Below are positions 63,028 through 64,000 of a stretch of DNA of 64,000 bases, piece after piece. Source of the stretch: Hermatobates lingyangjiaoensis. Taxonomy: Eukaryota > Arthropoda > Insecta > Hemiptera > Hermatobatidae. Where the stretch lies: assembly GCA_026182355.1 (NCBI GenBank), contig JAPFBL010000609.1:86306-150305 (forward strand), read 5' to 3'. Position numbers and translations under genes: made by a program. How positions within the stretch are numbered: the stretch's first letter is position 1; every line of letters begins with the position of its first letter. Below the pieces are notes generated by a model that saw only the letters and a list, made by a program, of their open reading frames with translations, ran no database searches and was not told the origin of the DNA.

Positions 63028-64000
63028 AAAGAAATTAGATCTACCTTGACCGAAGCAATTGATTTTTTTTTCAACTAGTATAATGTTTTCTCAGTTCAGC
63101 CAATCAACACGTAGTCATTCTTCCTCAAATATAAACCACACCAATTTTGTGGAAAATTATGTACATAGATAATTAAACTAACTTAAATTATGATTACATT
63201 TTTTTTAAAGGAATTTTCTTTTAAATGAAGCACACTAAAATTAATTTTGTGTTTACCGTGAGAGTTTCAGTAATGTATAATTATAGCTACCTTACTAGCT
63301 CTGGGATGATTTTGACAGTTTGTGAATATTAATGTTTTAATTACTATCTGCACTTTGGGTGGTAATTTACATTAAGAATGCAATAAACAAGTTATTAAGA
63401 ATCGCAGTTATTTGCAATTTAAATATTAATTAAAAGTTTGTATACCATCAGATAATAATAGAATCTTTAGGATTATTAAATAAAGGAATATTTTAATTAT
63501 ATATTGCAATAGAAATCATTTAAATGAGTTGGTATGATTAATTTATGGTAGTAATTTATACATAATGTTAATAATTAATGTTTTCTGGACACAATCAGTG
63601 AAATATGATTTTTATCCAAGAATGTTAAAGATTTCTCTTTTGATAATATACACCTTATATGATATACTTTTAATTGAATTACGTACAAACATTAACTTGT
63701 ATTTCCAATAAGTTCACTAATTGCCTCAGTTTTTGACAATAATGTTATTCTTAAGTTAATAACAGATTATAATACCAGATTATATGTAGATGACCTAAGT
63801 TAATTATTAAAAAAAAAAGGATATCGTTATTGGTACAACATTTGATTCACTTTATCAAATTTAATAGTAAGTTTGATTAGAACTTGTAAAGTTGATGCCC
63901 TGAAGTGTTTTGGTATATATAATACCAAAGAGGATTTAAATACGATGGATGCAAATAGACTTGAATCTTGATGTAGTGTCTTGAACGTAAGATCATCATT
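63025..64000. other. AT-rich stretch, no gene recognised
   Basis: No hammerhead motif, SINE or ORF with a recognisable domain was seen before the window ends. Confidence 0.5.

Overview
The window looks like repeat-filled, AT-rich intergenic or intronic DNA from a large metazoan genome, most likely an invertebrate. No host protein-coding gene could be recognised. Recognisable coding matter is limited to fragments of transposable elements: a Penelope-like (PLE) GIY-YIG endonuclease end (7866-8261), a PLE reverse-transcriptase start (46125-46453), an RNase H tail of a non-LTR retrotransposon (4898-5458, minus) and the C-terminal dimerisation domain of a hAT transposase (59700-60093). tRNA-derived SINEs, short non-autonomous hAT elements, minisatellites and about forty (TA)n tracts fill much of the rest. 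A cephalopod or another lophotrochozoan would fit, but the sequence alone does not prove it.

The main content is a very dense set of minimal hammerhead-ribozyme (HHR) motifs of the kind known from Penelope-like elements. About fifty intact or decayed copies were found on both strands. Each has a CTGANGA box, one extra nucleotide, helix II opening with G and closing with C, then GAA, then a 4-6 nt self-complementary word that always starts with A and ends with T, then a cleavage-site base that is almost always A, C or T. The self-complementary word (helix III) defines families, named here: H1 ACGCGT, H2 AATT, H3 ATAT, H4 AGATCT, H5 ACGT, H6 AGGCCT, H7 ACATGT, H8 AGCT, H9 ACCGGT. Hammerhead numbering is used below (C3 U4 G5 A6 N7 G8 A9; G12 A13 A14; H17).

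Many copies are arranged as head-to-head pairs inside 100-900 bp palindromes, usually bordered by (TA)n. One H6 motif begins 29 bases after the PLE endonuclease stop codon, tying the motifs to a PLE. One H2 pair lies at the centre of a 1.58 kb palindrome (53468-55051) whose arms extend into flanking DNA and part of a hAT element.

Layout. 0-8 kb: H1 pair, 47-bp minisatellite, SINE, RNase H relic, hAT element with perfect target duplication. 7.8-12 kb: PLE endonuclease plus H6, H3, H7, H4, H5 and H1 motifs. 12.3-18.5 kb: hAT element, SINE, and an unclassified 1.6 kb element with one copy nested inside another. 18.5-24 kb: H2 and H1 motifs, a GC-rich repeat, and a 1.9 kb copy of the unclassified element. 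25-31.7 kb: minisatellites and a pyrimidine-rich tandem array. 34-46.5 kb: the densest HHR zone. 46.5-63 kb: more HHR elements, a tRNA-like sequence, the large palindrome, and a hAT deletion derivative. Short GC-richer islands stand out in the AT-rich background and could be conserved non-coding DNA.
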